Shown here one piece after another: positions 31,611 through 40,908 of a stretch of 64,000 nucleotides of DNA. Below the pieces are notes generated by a model. The model searched no databases and was not told the origin of the DNA. It saw nothing but the letters and a program-made list of their open reading frames with translations. A program made the position numbers and the translations under genes. Source of the stretch: Nocardia fusca NBRC 14340. Its GTDB lineage: Bacteria; Actinomycetota; Actinomycetes; Mycobacteriales; Mycobacteriaceae. The stretch's first letter is position 1; each line of letters starts with the position of its first letter. The stretch spans positions 62,001 to 126,000 of the forward strand of contig NZ_BDCU01000016.1 in the NCBI RefSeq assembly GCF_001618425.1, in the 5' to 3' direction.

Positions 31611-32432
31611 TCAACGATGGAATTCGCCACAGTCCACGGTCAGCATCTGCCCGGTGACCGCGCTGGCCAGATCGCTGGCGAGGAAGAGTGCCGCGCGGGC
31701 GACTTCTTCCGGTCCGGCGAGGCGCAACAGGTCCGTGGGCGCGGCCTTCTCGCGGTAGATATCGTCGTGGCTCACTCCGGCCTGCGTGGCCAGCCAGTCG
31801 AAGTACGCCTTGTTGATGTCCTCGTACACGTACGACGGTGCGACGCTGTTGACCCTGATACCGCGCGGACCCAATTCCGTCGCCAGCGACGAGGCGAGAT
31901 GCGCCAGTGCGCCTTTCGACAATTTGTACCCGGAGTACTCGGGTTGTGAACTGTAGGACACGCACGAGTTGAGCATGATGATCGAGCCCCGGGTCGCCGC
32001 GAGCGCGTCCGCGAACAGCGCCGACAGACGCAACGGCGCGAAGACGTTCGTCTCGTTGGCGGCGCGCAGCGCGGCGAGATCGATCCCGGTGATCGGGTCC
32101 ATGGGCGGGATGGCGAAGGCATTGTTGATCAGGCAGTCGACCCGGCCGAATTCGGCCTGTACCCGCTCGGCCAGACCGGCCCGCTGCTCCTCGTCGGTGA
32201 TATCGGCCGGGACCGGCACCACCGTCGCGCCGTCCGCCCGGATCTTCTCGGCCAGCCGCTCGAGCTTGCGCTCGGTTCGACTGACCAGCACGAGGTGGGC
32301 ACCCATGGCAGCGGCCTCTACGGCGAGCGCGGTGCCCAGACCTGGACCGACGCCGGAGATCACGACGACTCTGTCCTGTAGCAGGGGTACCGGCCGATAG
32401 GCCCGATCGGCGGTGGCGGGGTCAGCGGACAC
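31611..32432 (-). CDS. SDR family oxidoreductase
   Basis: A 273-residue short-chain dehydrogenase. The cofactor motif is SGVGPGLG (about residue 27). An Arg and Lys after beta-strand 2 (VSRTERKLE) point to NADP. NNAF replaces the usual NNAG. Catalytic residues are Ser in MLNSCVSYS, Tyr in SGYKLSKG and Lys four residues later. GTG 32432 has a strong Shine-Dalgarno (GGGAGGAG, 5 bp spacing). It is divergent from the TetR at 32528, with two operators between them, and is cotranscribed with the amine-dehydrogenase-like gene downstream. The pair probably performs two consecutive redox steps on the same compound. Confidence 0.92.
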   Translation of the reverse strand: MSADPATADRAYRPVPLLQDRVVVISGVGPGLGTALAVEAAAMGAHLVLVSRTERKLERLAEKIRADGATVVPVPADITDEEQRAGLAERVQAEFGRVDCLINNAFAIPPMDPITGIDLAALRAANETNVFAPLRLSALFADALAATRGSIIMLNSCVSYSSQPEYSGYKLSKGALAHLASSLATELGPRGIRVNSVAPSYVYEDINKAYFDWLATQAGVSHDDIYREKAAPTDLLRLAGPEEVARAALFLASDLASAVTGQMLTVDCGEFHR

Positions 32433-32456
32433 GCCTGCTCCTCCCAGTACACAGCG

Positions 32457-32495
32457 GTTACACAGTGTAACGACTTTGTTGTGACAGACTGTAAC
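32457..32495. promoter_or_regulatory. two 15-bp TetR operators, SDR-TetR intergenic region
   Basis: GTTACAC-A-GTGTAAC (32457-32471) is a perfect inverted repeat. GTGACAG-A-CTGTAAC (32481-32495) is a second copy with one asymmetric position. Their centres are 24 bp apart. They lie in the 95-bp gap between the divergent SDR and TetR genes and should bind the TetR protein encoded at 32528. Confidence 0.82.
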
Positions 32496-32527
32496 GACTC
32501 CTGCTCCTGTGAACAAGGACCGATTCT

Positions 32528-33145
32528 GTGACCGCACGCCATCGTCTGGGCCCGCACCGCGACCCCGCCGTGGACCGGGCGGTACTCGAGGCCGCCCGCG
32601 ATCTGCTGGTCGAGCGGGGTTACACCGCGACCTCCATCGATGCGATCGCCACCCGGGCGGGCGTCAGCCGGCCGGCGATCTACCGGCGCTGGCCGTCCAA
32701 GGCACACCTGATCGCCAAGGCCGTGTTCCCCGATGTCGGCACGGCGGAGGTCGCCCCCGACCTGGTCACCGAGGTGCGCAAGGTGATCCGGGGGACGATC
32801 CAGTTGTTCGGCTCGGCCGAAGCCCGCGCGGCCATGCCCGGCCTCATGTCCGATATGCGCGCGGATCCGAGCCTGTACGAGAAACTCTCGGCCCGGCTGG
32901 ATACGCCGACCCGGCAGGAGCTGGCGGACTATCTGGCGGCGGGCCGCACCGCCGCCGGCCCCGTGGCGGATGCGAACACCCTGCTGGACACCATCGCGGG
33001 GGCGGCCCTGTTCGCCATGTGTATCCGCGATATCGACAATCTGGACGGTTTCGCCGCGGCGCTGGAAGACCTACTGCTCCACGGGATCGCCGGACGACGC
33101 GACGACGCCGCCCGATCCGGCGATCACGGTGGAGCGGAGAGCTGA
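32528..33145 (+). CDS. TetR family transcriptional regulator
   Basis: A 205-residue regulator. The HTH is at residues 15-62 (VDRAVLEAARDLLVERGYTA, then IDAIATRAGVSRPAIYRRWP). The C-terminal domain is of the TetR_C_16/AcrR-like helical type with a Gly/Ala-rich end. Start GTG 32528. It is divergent from the SDR/amine-dehydrogenase-like operon and presumably controls it through the two 15-bp palindromes. There is no other gene for 145 bp downstream. Confidence 0.92.
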   Translation: MTARHRLGPHRDPAVDRAVLEAARDLLVERGYTATSIDAIATRAGVSRPAIYRRWPSKAHLIAKAVFPDVGTAEVAPDLVTEVRKVIRGTIQLFGSAEARAAMPGLMSDMRADPSLYEKLSARLDTPTRQELADYLAAGRTAAGPVADANTLLDTIAGAALFAMCIRDIDNLDGFAAALEDLLLHGIAGRRDDAARSGDHGGAES

Positions 33146-33290
33146 GGCCTGCGACGGCCGGTCGGTCACCCCGCCGGACGGCGGGTCGTGAGCCGACGCA
33201 CCCGGCCGCCCCGGGACACCGTCCGGCAGGGAATTCGCCGGTGTGACAGGATCATTCGGTTCGTGATGCCGTACCGAGAAGGGCCCTGGT

Positions 33291-34877
33291 TTGGATCTGC
33301 GTTTCGGAGCCGACACACTGCACCGGGTCCGGCGCGCCGTACTGGCGCTCGCGGTCGGCGCCGGAGTCCTCGGTGCACCGGCGCCGGCCGTCGCCGAGGA
33401 CGGTATCGACCCCTATCTCGACCGCGCCGCCGAATCGGCGGACACCCCGTCGCTGTTCTGGTCCGACTGCCAGGACGGGTTCCAGTGCGCGACCGCCCAG
33501 GTGCCGCTGGACTACAACCGGCCGCGGGATGAGCGGATCGAGTTGGCGGTCATCAAACTGCCCGCCACCGATCCGGGCCGGCGCATCGGCACCCTCTTCG
33601 TGCACTTCGGCGGCCCCGGGGCCTCCGGGGTCGACCGGCTGCGCGAACGAGGCCGGTGGTCGTGGCTGTTCTCCGAGGAATTACGGGCCCGATTCGACGT
33701 GGTCTCGTGGGACACCCGTGCGGTGTCGCGTAGCGCCCCGGTGCACTGTTTTCCGACGGAGGACGAACAGACGGCCTTCCTCGCCGCCATGCCGGCGATG
33801 CCGGCCACCCCGGCCGAGGAGCCGCCGTTCTACGACTGGTCCGCCCGGTTCGCCGAGCGCTGCGCGCAGCAGGCGGGGCCGATCCTGAACCATGCGTCGA
33901 CCGCCGACACCGCCCGCGATCTCGACCTGTTGCGCCGCGCGGTCGGCGACCCGCTGCTCACCTATCACGGCATCTCCTACGGCACCCAGGTCGGTGCCGT
34001 GTACGCGAATATGTTCCCCGGCCGGGTCCGGGCCATGGTGTTCGACGGATCGCTGGACTTCGAGGGCAATGTCGACGGCCACGACGGACAGGGCACCAAG
34101 GTGCCGCTGGACACCCGGCAGAACGTGGCCGACGCCATCTCCGCCACGTTCGACGCTTTCCTGCGCCAGTGTTCGGAGGCCGGTCCGGGCTGCGCGTTCT
34201 CCGCCGGCGATCCGAAACTGAAGTGGATCACACTCATCGAGCGGGCCCGGCTGGCCCCCATCGAGCTGGACGGCCGCGCGTGGACGTATTCGACGATCGT
34301 CAACGCGGCCGCCGGCCTGTCACAGCCGTCCACCTTCCCCGACCTCGCCACACTGCTGCAGCGATTGTTCGACGCGGGCACCGCCCTCCCGGGCCTGGTG
34401 CGGGCCAGTGCCTCGTACACGGGCAATCGCACCGAGGCCTACCACGCGATCCAGTGCACCGACAGCACCGTGCCCACCGACCTCGGCGTCTACAGTCGCG
34501 CCGCGGTCTCGGAGGACCAGCGGGTGCCCTACTTCGGGCGCGTCGCTGTGTTCAGCAGTATCACCTGCGCGTTCTGGCACGGTCACGCCGCCGACCGGTA
34601 CACCGGGCCGTGGAACCGGCACACCGCGGCACCGATCCTGGTGCTCAACAACAGGTTCGATCCGGCGACACCGCTGGCCGGCGCCTACGACGGCGCCGCA
34701 CAGCTGGCCCGGGCCCGGGTCGTGGTCACCGAAGGGGTGGGCCACAGCAGCATGTACGTGCCCAGCACCTGCACCGAACTGGTCAAACGGGAGTATCTGT
34801 TCACCGGCGGCCTCCCACCCGAGGACACCCACTGCGCGGCCGACGGGTCGCCATTCGACCGGGGCCCTGTCCGGTAA
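33291..34877 (+). CDS. secreted TAP-like alpha/beta hydrolase (tripeptidyl aminopeptidase type)
   Basis: A 528-residue exported hydrolase. A signal peptide is visible (RRAVLALAVGAGVLGAPAPA VAED, residues 14-37). The fold motifs are HFGGPGASGV (oxyanion, about 103), the nucleophile GISYGTQ (about 224), the acid in LVLNNRFDPATPL (about 450) and the His in VTEGVGHSSM (about 480). The C-terminal TAP-like domain carries paired Cys. Length fits the SlpD/E-like actinobacterial exopeptidases. TTG 33291 is the only plausible start in frame, preceded by GAAGG; no ATG or GTG gives a full signal peptide. It is probably a secreted peptidase or esterase acting at the cell surface. Confidence 0.9.
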   Translation: MDLRFGADTLHRVRRAVLALAVGAGVLGAPAPAVAEDGIDPYLDRAAESADTPSLFWSDCQDGFQCATAQVPLDYNRPRDERIELAVIKLPATDPGRRIGTLFVHFGGPGASGVDRLRERGRWSWLFSEELRARFDVVSWDTRAVSRSAPVHCFPTEDEQTAFLAAMPAMPATPAEEPPFYDWSARFAERCAQQAGPILNHASTADTARDLDLLRRAVGDPLLTYHGISYGTQVGAVYANMFPGRVRAMVFDGSLDFEGNVDGHDGQGTKVPLDTRQNVADAISATFDAFLRQCSEAGPGCAFSAGDPKLKWITLIERARLAPIELDGRAWTYSTIVNAAAGLSQPSTFPDLATLLQRLFDAGTALPGLVRASASYTGNRTEAYHAIQCTDSTVPTDLGVYSRAAVSEDQRVPYFGRVAVFSSITCAFWHGHAADRYTGPWNRHTAAPILVLNNRFDPATPLAGAYDGAAQLARARVVVTEGVGHSSMYVPSTCTELVKREYLFTGGLPPEDTHCAADGSPFDRGPVR

Positions 34878-34899
34878 TTCATCGCAACCACAGCACGAT

Positions 34900-35056
34900 C
34901 GCGGCGATGGTTGTCACCGGCTTGGCGCCCGGTGATCAGTGCGCGCATCGGCAGACCGCGGCCATCGACGGCGAGGTGGATCCGGTGCTCAGCCCGCCTC
35001 GTGACCGTCCGAGCGCTACACCGTCGAGGCCGACCCCGGCGCCACTCAGTGATGAC
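34900..35056 (-). pseudogene. IS5-type transposase remnant (frameshifted)
   Basis: On the minus strand, one frame reads GLDGVALGRSRGGLSTG (from about 35040) and the next frame continues IHLAVDGRGLPMRALITGRQ AGDN (to about 34909). Together these match the central block of IS5/IS1182-type DDE transposases (alGrSRGGlsTKiHla.DgrGrPl...GqagDn). A frameshift separates the two halves, and nothing before or after matches. It is a roughly 50-residue scrap of an old insertion. No terminal inverted repeats or target duplications were found. Confidence 0.6.
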
Positions 35057-35179
35057 CGCCGATGGCGCGACCCCGGTTCGTCTCGGCGGCGGCGTCCCCA
35101 TCGGCATCGTATGGATCGCTGGGCACCTTACTGCCTGGCGATGACGCGGCACCTGATTCGTGCCGAACAGCCTAGGATC

Positions 35180-36577
35180 ATGTACCAAATGGATGGTTCG
35201 GATTTCCTCGGCCTCGACCCGGCCACGGCGCCCACACGGGGCCGGACGGCCTGGCTGGCCCAGCAGATCCGCACCGCGGTCGCGGACGGCACACTCACAC
35301 CAGGCGCCCGACTGCCCGCAACCCGCGAGCTGGCAAAAGAGCTGTCGGTGTCACGCGGGACCGTGGTCGAAGCGTACCGCCGCCTCACCGAAGAAGGGCT
35401 GCTGGTCACCAATGCCGGCGGAGGTACCGCCGTCGCCGGCCTCGTTCCCGCCCCGGCCGTCGTAGCAACGCCGACTCCGGAGCCAGGGCGATCGAGCGAG
35501 CTGCTGAACATCTCCGAAGGGGCGCCCGACCTGAGCGCCTTCCCGCGTGCCGCCTGGTTGCGAGCAGAACGCCGAGTGCTCGCCACAGCGACCGCGCGTG
35601 ATCTCGGGTACGCCGACCCGCAAGGAACACCCCAGCTCCGCGAGGCGTTGGCCAGGTGGTTGGCGCGGAGCCGTGGCATCCGCGCCGCACCGGAACGGAT
35701 CATTGTCACCGCCGGCGTGACCGGCGCACTGAGCCTGCTCTCCCAGACACTCTGTGATCGTGGGATCACTGGATGTGCTGTCGAAGACCCTGGTGCGGAG
35801 GGTAACCGCCGCATCCTGAACTATTGGCTGGATACCCTCCACCCGATCGCTGTGGATGAGGACGGACTCGACGTGGCCGCACTCGCCTGCACGAGCGCGC
35901 GGGTCGCCCTGGTCACGCCGGCGCATCAGTTCCCGACTGGAGTGGTCCTTTCGCCGGGACGGCGCCGGGAGTTGATCGCCTGGGCCGAGAACATCGACGG
36001 GTTCGTGATCGAGGACGACTACGACTCCGAATACCGCTACGACCGGGCGCCCGTACGGGCCATGCACGCAATGGCGGCCCAGCGGATCGTCCACATCTCC
36101 AGCCTGTCCAAGGTGCTGGCCCCCGCCTTACGGATCGGGTGGATGATCGCCCCGGACAGCCTGCACCCTGAGCTGGTCTGCAAACGCTGGGCCACCGACC
36201 TCGGCTCACCGGCACTCCCGCAGCTCACCCTGGCAGAACTCATCGACACCGGTGTACTGGAACGTCACCTGCGCAGCATGCGTCTGCGGCACCGGCGGCG
36301 CCGCGATGCCGCCGTCGCCGCCGTTCAGCGGTATCTCCACGGTTGCCGAGTCGAAGGCGTCGCGGCGGGTCTGCATCTCCTCGTGCTGCTACCCGACCAC
36401 GTGGATGATGCCGCCGTCGCGGGACGGGCGCGTGCGGCGGGAATCGCGGTGCAACCTCTGTCCGCTCATCGCTTCACCCGAGGAGGGCCGGGCCTGGTGA
36501 TCGGATACGGGCCCCACTCTGCGCCTCGACTTGAAGCAGCGATCAAAATCCTCGGTGAACTCACCCCCGGTGGATGA
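35180..36577 (+). CDS. MocR family regulator (GntR HTH fused to aminotransferase)
   Basis: A 465-residue fusion regulator. Residues 15-80 form a GntR winged HTH (WLAQQIRTAVADGTLTPGAR, then ATRELAKELSVSRGTVVEAY), and about 110-460 form a PLP-dependent aminotransferase fold of class I. The PLP-binding Lys is in HISSLSKVLAPALRIGW, and the DDYDSEYRY motif typical of MocR is present. ATG 35180 is the start, but ATG 35189 (MDGSDF) is possible because a TAGGAT box lies at 35173-35178. It is convergent with a LysE exporter 12 bp downstream, a common MocR partner. Confidence 0.9.
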   Translation: MYQMDGSDFLGLDPATAPTRGRTAWLAQQIRTAVADGTLTPGARLPATRELAKELSVSRGTVVEAYRRLTEEGLLVTNAGGGTAVAGLVPAPAVVATPTPEPGRSSELLNISEGAPDLSAFPRAAWLRAERRVLATATARDLGYADPQGTPQLREALARWLARSRGIRAAPERIIVTAGVTGALSLLSQTLCDRGITGCAVEDPGAEGNRRILNYWLDTLHPIAVDEDGLDVAALACTSARVALVTPAHQFPTGVVLSPGRRRELIAWAENIDGFVIEDDYDSEYRYDRAPVRAMHAMAAQRIVHISSLSKVLAPALRIGWMIAPDSLHPELVCKRWATDLGSPALPQLTLAELIDTGVLERHLRSMRLRHRRRRDAAVAAVQRYLHGCRVEGVAAGLHLLVLLPDHVDDAAVAGRARAAGIAVQPLSAHRFTRGGPGLVIGYGPHSAPRLEAAIKILGELTPGG

Positions 36578-36589
36578 GTAGAGCATCTG

Positions 36590-37219
36590 TCATCGCCCAG
36601 CCAGGGCGAGCATCACAGCCGGCACCACGAAGGTCGCCGCGAAGCCGCGCCCCAGCCACCGCATCACCATCGGACGGCCGACCACATACCGTCGCAGCCA
36701 TCCCGCGCACACCCCGTAGGCGGCGAAGATCACCACCGTGATCGCCATGAACACCAACCCCAGCATGAGCATACGCAGCACCGCGCCGCCCGCCGCAGGG
36801 GTCACGAACATCGGCAGGAACACGAAGAAAAAGATCGTCAGCTTCGGGTTCAGCAAGTTCGCCAGCACCGCGCTGCCGATCACGCGCCACGCCGACCGCG
36901 ACTCCGACGACATATCGGTGTCGGTCTCAGGGGCAAATACGCCGGTCTGCCGCCACATGCCCCAGGCCATGTACAGCAAATAGGTGACGCCCAGCCACCT
37001 GACCGCCTCGAACGCCACCGGACTCGCCGCCAGCAGAGCCGCCGCGCCCGTCAACGCCAGCGCCATGTGCGGAACAATCCCCAGCGTGCATCCCAGCGCA
37101 GCGATCAGGCCGGCCCGCGCGCCGCGAGCCATCCCGGCCGCGGCCGTGAACAACGCCCCCGTCCCCGGCGTTGCCGTCACCACAATCGAAGTCACCCAGA
37201 ACTCAACACTCACCCCCAT
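36590..37219 (-). CDS. LysE family amino-acid exporter
   Basis: A 209-residue membrane protein with five to six hydrophobic segments. It has the LysE/RhtB N-terminal motif VVTATPGTGALFTAAAGMAR (about 13-32) and the helix-3 region VRWLGVTYLLYMAWGMWR. NLLNPKLTIFFFVFLPMFV, the family's NPK(A/L) signature, lies near 120. It exports amino acids or related compounds. Start ATG 37219. It is convergent with the MocR gene. ACCAAAT occurs near both start regions (about 35183 and 37268), which may be a shared regulator site. Confidence 0.9.
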   Translation of the reverse strand: MGVSVEFWVTSIVVTATPGTGALFTAAAGMARGARAGLIAALGCTLGIVPHMALALTGAAALLAASPVAFEAVRWLGVTYLLYMAWGMWRQTGVFAPETDTDMSSESRSAWRVIGSAVLANLLNPKLTIFFFVFLPMFVTPAAGGAVLRMLMLGLVFMAITVVIFAAYGVCAGWLRRYVVGRPMVMRWLGRGFAATFVVPAVMLALAGR

Positions 37220-37578
37220 GAGAGTGCCAACGATATGGACCGGTACTCAGCTCCAATCATGTTCTGAATTAGTAGACCAAATCTGTCATCCGGCCGGTCG
37301 GCTCGCACTACCTGCCGCAAACCACCTACCCGTCCGAGACCCACAGAAGTGCTCACCGGGCGCGATCCGGTCGCCGTTCGACCAGCGCTGCGGCGCGCGC
37401 GGTACCGGGTGAAGCCCTGCCCGCGGCAACGATCCCACCCCCGCTACAGCAGTCCTATATCCGAGCTCGTAACGCCGACCTGCGATCATCGTATGGAGAC
37501 ACTATCGCGGTGTCCGAACGTATGCCTCGAGACCATTGGTGCGGGTGTCCGAGACCCTCCGGCTCGGAACAACCGTGC
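37220..37578. other. 359-bp intergenic region without a supported gene
   Basis: It lies between the starts of lysE (37219) and the 3' end of the DUF2798 gene (37579). Reading frames here are Arg/Pro/Ser-rich with no motif. The part next to lysE is AT-richer (near 37255-37290) and contains the ACCAAATC element, fitting a promoter or operator for lysE. No RNA or repeat was recognised. Confidence 0.4.
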
Positions 37579-37842
37579 TCATGCTGTCCGCACCAGCACG
37601 GACGTGATTCGGCGGACGATCGGCAGCACGAGCAGCAGGGTGGGGAAGGCGATGGGCCACGATACGGCCCAGGACCGCAACCACACGCCGACCGCGAGCC
37701 CGTCACTCATCAGGGTGCTGACAAGCGAGACGAGGCAGGTCATCAACAGGGACAGCAGCAGCGGCAACACCAGCGATGCGGCGCGGGCGGGCAGCTTCAA
37801 CCGGTCGAAGTCGAGGGGGGAAGGAAGATTCGCGGAATTCAT
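37579..37842 (-). CDS. DUF2798 family small membrane protein
   Basis: An 87-residue protein with two membrane segments. The family pattern is clear: AASLVLPLLLSLLMTCLVSL VSTL in the first segment and SWAVSWPIAFPTLLLVLPIV in the second, with the conserved W...SW..AFP. ATG 37842 is preferred over an in-frame ATG 33 bp upstream because GGAG precedes it at 6 bp. Function of the family is unknown. It is isolated, with the amidase gene 237 bp upstream on the same strand. Confidence 0.85.
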   Translation of the reverse strand: MNSANLPSPLDFDRLKLPARAASLVLPLLLSLLMTCLVSLVSTLMSDGLAVGVWLRSWAVSWPIAFPTLLLVLPIVRRITSVLVRTA

Positions 37843-37935
37843 CGATGCTCCGTAGCGATCGTCGGCAGCGGACATACCAGGTGGCAGGGCCGGTGCGTTG
37901 GTTGACGTGAACGCTTACGGCGACTGAATATCGCG

Positions 37936-37955
37936 GGTCCGAGCATAAGCGGACC
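37936..37955. repeat. small perfect hairpin GGTCCG/CGGACC
   Basis: GGTCCG (37936-37941) and CGGACC (37950-37955) flank an 8-bp loop (AGCATAAG). It lies between the amidase 3' end and the DUF2798 start. It may be an operator or a weak terminator of the amidase unit; no T-run follows on either strand. Confidence 0.4.
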
Positions 37956-38079
37956 GATTTCCGAAACGCAACCCCGCCGGCCCCACTCGGCCCACCGATA
38001 GGCATGGCGGCGCTGCCCCAGCCGCCCCAGTGCAGACAACTTTTCTCAGCCGCGAGAAGCGGTTGGGCGGTGGTGGGCC

Positions 38080-39531
38080 CTATTTCGGTGTCAGGAAGCC
38101 GCCGATCTTCTGCTCGAGGAGTTCGGCCAGCCGTAGCGGGGTGCGGTCCTCGAACATCGGACCGATGAGCTGCACTCCCACCGGCAGACCCGCGGGGGAC
38201 CGGCCCGCGGGTATGGCGGTGGCGGGCAGGCCGGGCATGGTGGCCACACCGGCCCAGACGAGCTGGTCGAAGTACGGGTACTCGACGCCGTCGATGTCGA
38301 TGTGCCGGTTCTCCAGACCTCCGTGGTGGTCGTGTGGGAAGGCGGGCGTGGGCGTGATGGGGCATACCACGGCGTCGAATTCGGCGAACAGCTGCCGCCA
38401 GCCGTGGCGGTGGAGTTCGCGACGGTTGTTCGCCTCGACCCAGTCGCGGTGGCCGAGCACCATGCCGCGCAGCCGCGCCGCATCGAGACTCCGGTCGTCC
38501 GCGCTCAGGGCGGCGGCGTGGGTCCGCAGCTGTTCGTATACGTCGATGGGAAGGCTTGCGGCGGCGTTCGACATCATCAGCAGCATGTAGAGCGTCGCCG
38601 CTTCGGTCGGATCGGGCAGCAGGGGACTGCGCCGTTCGACCCGGGCGCCTTCGTCCACGAGCGCCTCGGCGACCCGGTTCACGCCCGCCCGCACCGCCGA
38701 TCCGGTTGGAATGAGTGGATGGTCCTCGATGATCAGGACACGGAAGTCGGCAAGCCGGTCGTGCCGCGCGGGCGGCAGTGCGACATCGTAGGCGACGCCG
38801 TGGGTCAGCGGGTCCGGTCCGGCCATCACGTCGAGCAGCAGCGCGAGGTCGCGGGCGGTGCGGGCCATCGGACCGACGACAGCGAGGTCGTGGTCGACCG
38901 GCAAGGCCGGCGCGGACGGCGCGACCATGCCGCGGGTCGGCGCCAGCCCGAGTGTCGGCTTGTGCGCGTAGATGCCGCAGAAATGCGCGGGGGTGCGCAG
39001 CGAACCGGCCAGGTCGGAGCCGATGGACAGCGCGCCGAAGCCGGACGCCAGGGCCGCCGCCGAACCGCCGGACGACCCACCCGACGTACGGCCGTGATCC
39101 CACGGATTGTTGGTGGTGCCGTAGATCTCGTTGAAGCTCTGGATATCTCGCAGCATCAACGGCACATTGGTCTTACCGAGGACCACCGCGCCGGCCGCCT
39201 TCAGCCGCGATACCTGTACCGCGTCCTCGGTCGGTACGTAGTTCGCGTGCTGCGGCATGCCCCAGGTCGTGGGCAGCCCGGCCATGTCGTAGGACTCCTT
39301 GACCGTCACCGGAATGCCGAGCAGCGGCCGGTCCTCGCCGCGGGCGCGCGCCTGGTCGGCATCGCGTGCGGCGGCCCGCGCGCGGTCGAAGTCCGGTACA
39401 CAGATCGCGTTGATCGCTGGGTCGTCGCGCTCGATACGGGCGATCGCCTCATCGGTCAGTTCCACCGACGTCACTTCACCGGCATACAAGGCGGCCGCTA
39501 GTTCTTCCGCCGACCGAAAATTCCACTCCAT
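38080..39531 (-). CDS. amidase (amidase signature family)
   Basis: A 483-residue amidase signature enzyme. All parts of the Ser-cisSer-Lys triad are visible: Lys in GIPVTVKESYDMAG (about 77), the glycine/serine loop GRTSGGSSGGSAAALASG (about 148-165) and the nucleophile Ser in GSDLAGSLRTPAHFCG (about 172-187). It ends with the family's C-terminal LPVGVQLIGPMFEDRTPLRL. It hydrolyses a C-N amide bond; the substrate is unknown. Start ATG 39531. There is no signal peptide, so it is cytoplasmic. Confidence 0.94.
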   Translation of the reverse strand: MEWNFRSAEELAAALYAGEVTSVELTDEAIARIERDDPAINAICVPDFDRARAAARDADQARARGEDRPLLGIPVTVKESYDMAGLPTTWGMPQHANYVPTEDAVQVSRLKAAGAVVLGKTNVPLMLRDIQSFNEIYGTTNNPWDHGRTSGGSSGGSAAALASGFGALSIGSDLAGSLRTPAHFCGIYAHKPTLGLAPTRGMVAPSAPALPVDHDLAVVGPMARTARDLALLLDVMAGPDPLTHGVAYDVALPPARHDRLADFRVLIIEDHPLIPTGSAVRAGVNRVAEALVDEGARVERRSPLLPDPTEAATLYMLLMMSNAAASLPIDVYEQLRTHAAALSADDRSLDAARLRGMVLGHRDWVEANNRRELHRHGWRQLFAEFDAVVCPITPTPAFPHDHHGGLENRHIDIDGVEYPYFDQLVWAGVATMPGLPATAIPAGRSPAGLPVGVQLIGPMFEDRTPLRLAELLEQKIGGFLTPK

Positions 39532-39896
39532 GAATTCGACGTTATTGGCCTGCCGGAGAGGGCATAAAATGCCGCTTCGCACAATGGAAAGTCGAACGAA
39601 TTACCTGCACCGGTGAAGTCACCCGCTCGTTCTGTCATCGAGGACATCCCACCCCAGGTCACAGCGTCGGCAGCGGGCCGAGTCCATGAGCACAGGGCAT
39701 AAGAATGCGGCGCCGTACAACGGGATAGATGTCTCAATACTCATTCACGTTCCTCAGGAGCAGGCTTCCGATCGGCTTTCCGAGTTGTTGACCGAAACCA
39801 TTGCCCGGACTCGCTCATGCACCGTTCGCGGTGAACCGCCGGTGCGGCCGGGGCAGTGAGATGGTGTTTTCCTGGGAAAACTGGCACGCTGCCGCC
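39532..39896. other. 365-bp divergent intergenic region (amidase / C39-like gene)
   Basis: No gene is supported. The stretch just upstream of the amidase (39535-39600) and the part around 39720-39800 are AT-richer than their surroundings and probably hold the two divergent promoters. The reading frame of the downstream gene is open back to 39801, but its first 30 residues are not family-like. Confidence 0.4.
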
Positions 39897-40823
39897 ATGC
39901 TGCACGTTCCGTACCGGGGGTCGGGCCCCTACTGCTACGCGAATTCGCTGGCCATGATGATGGGCGTTGATGCCCCTGAACCGGCGGTGATCGAGACCGT
40001 GACCGGCAGCCCGTTCGGTATGCAACTCGTCGGTGGCGCGCTGCCGTTCTTCGATCCTTACGGCTGGACTCCCGAAACCGGTGTGCAGGATGCCCTGGCC
40101 GCGCTCGGCTGGACCGCGCGCACTCTCAGCGACGGCGAGCCCGGGGCTGCGCTCGGCCGACTCGCGTCGCTGCTGGAGGCCGGGCCGGTCATGGTGGGCC
40201 CGATCGAAATGGGACATCTGCGTTATCAGCCGGGCATGACCGGCCCCATCGGCGCCGACCACTACCTCGTCGCCGTCGGTATCGAGCGCGATCACCTCAC
40301 TGTGCACGATCCGCAGGGCTACCCGTACGCACGGCTGCCGCTGCCCGACTTCATGAACGCCTGGCGCGCCCACACCCTGACCTACGGCCGGCCGTACACG
40401 ACACGCACCGAGTTCACCCGGCTCGCCCGCGTCAGCGCCGATGCCGCTATCACTGCGGTGCTGCCGCGAGCGGTAGCCTGGCTCGCCGCCGAGCCGACTC
40501 ATCCCATGCCGGCGGGCAGCCTCGCCAACGGTGACGCCGCTCTCGCGCTGGCCGACCTACTCGACGCCGGCGACAACGACGTTCGCGAACACCTCGTCCA
40601 CTTCGCCATCCGTGTCGGCGCGCGGCGCCTCACCGATGCCGCCACCTGCCTGCACCGGGCAGGATTCACCGACGCGGCAGCCACGATAGACCGCCAGGCC
40701 CGGCTCGTCGGCTCCCTTCAGCAATCCGTGGTCACCGGTGACACCCCTACCGCCGTAGACACTTTGCGCGCGCTGGCGCCGACCTACGACAACCTGCGGA
40801 CCGACCTCCAACACAGCCTCTGA
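39897..40823 (+). CDS. BtrH/C39-like cysteine peptidase-fold protein
   Basis: A 308-residue protein. The N-terminal 170 residues resemble the BtrH N-terminal / C39-like papain fold: Cys in VPYRGSGPYCYANSLAMMMG (residue 13), His in GADHYLVAVG (about 122), Asp in VHDPQGYPY (about 134). The C-terminal 130 residues are helical and Ala-rich, without a recognised domain. BtrH transfers an acyl group from an acyl-carrier protein in butirosin synthesis; a peptidase or acyltransferase role is possible here. ATG 39897 is preferred because homologous sequence begins there; ATG 39861 would add 12 residues. It heads a co-directional set with an AraC regulator and an alpha/alpha-toroid protein. Confidence 0.75.
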   Translation: MLHVPYRGSGPYCYANSLAMMMGVDAPEPAVIETVTGSPFGMQLVGGALPFFDPYGWTPETGVQDALAALGWTARTLSDGEPGAALGRLASLLEAGPVMVGPIEMGHLRYQPGMTGPIGADHYLVAVGIERDHLTVHDPQGYPYARLPLPDFMNAWRAHTLTYGRPYTTRTEFTRLARVSADAAITAVLPRAVAWLAAEPTHPMPAGSLANGDAALALADLLDAGDNDVREHLVHFAIRVGARRLTDAATCLHRAGFTDAAATIDRQARLVGSLQQSVVTGDTPTAVDTLRALAPTYDNLRTDLQHSL

Positions 40824-40908
40824 GCTCGCGAACCGGGCTCCGTGTCGCCGCGGTCTGGGCAGCGCTCTGCTCAGCGATGCGTGCCACGCCTCTGGATAGG
40901 GTGGTCGG

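Noticed and set aside
34911-35144. 77-codon plus-strand frame opposite the IS5-type remnant
   Set aside because: Antisense of the transposase scrap; no motif of its own.
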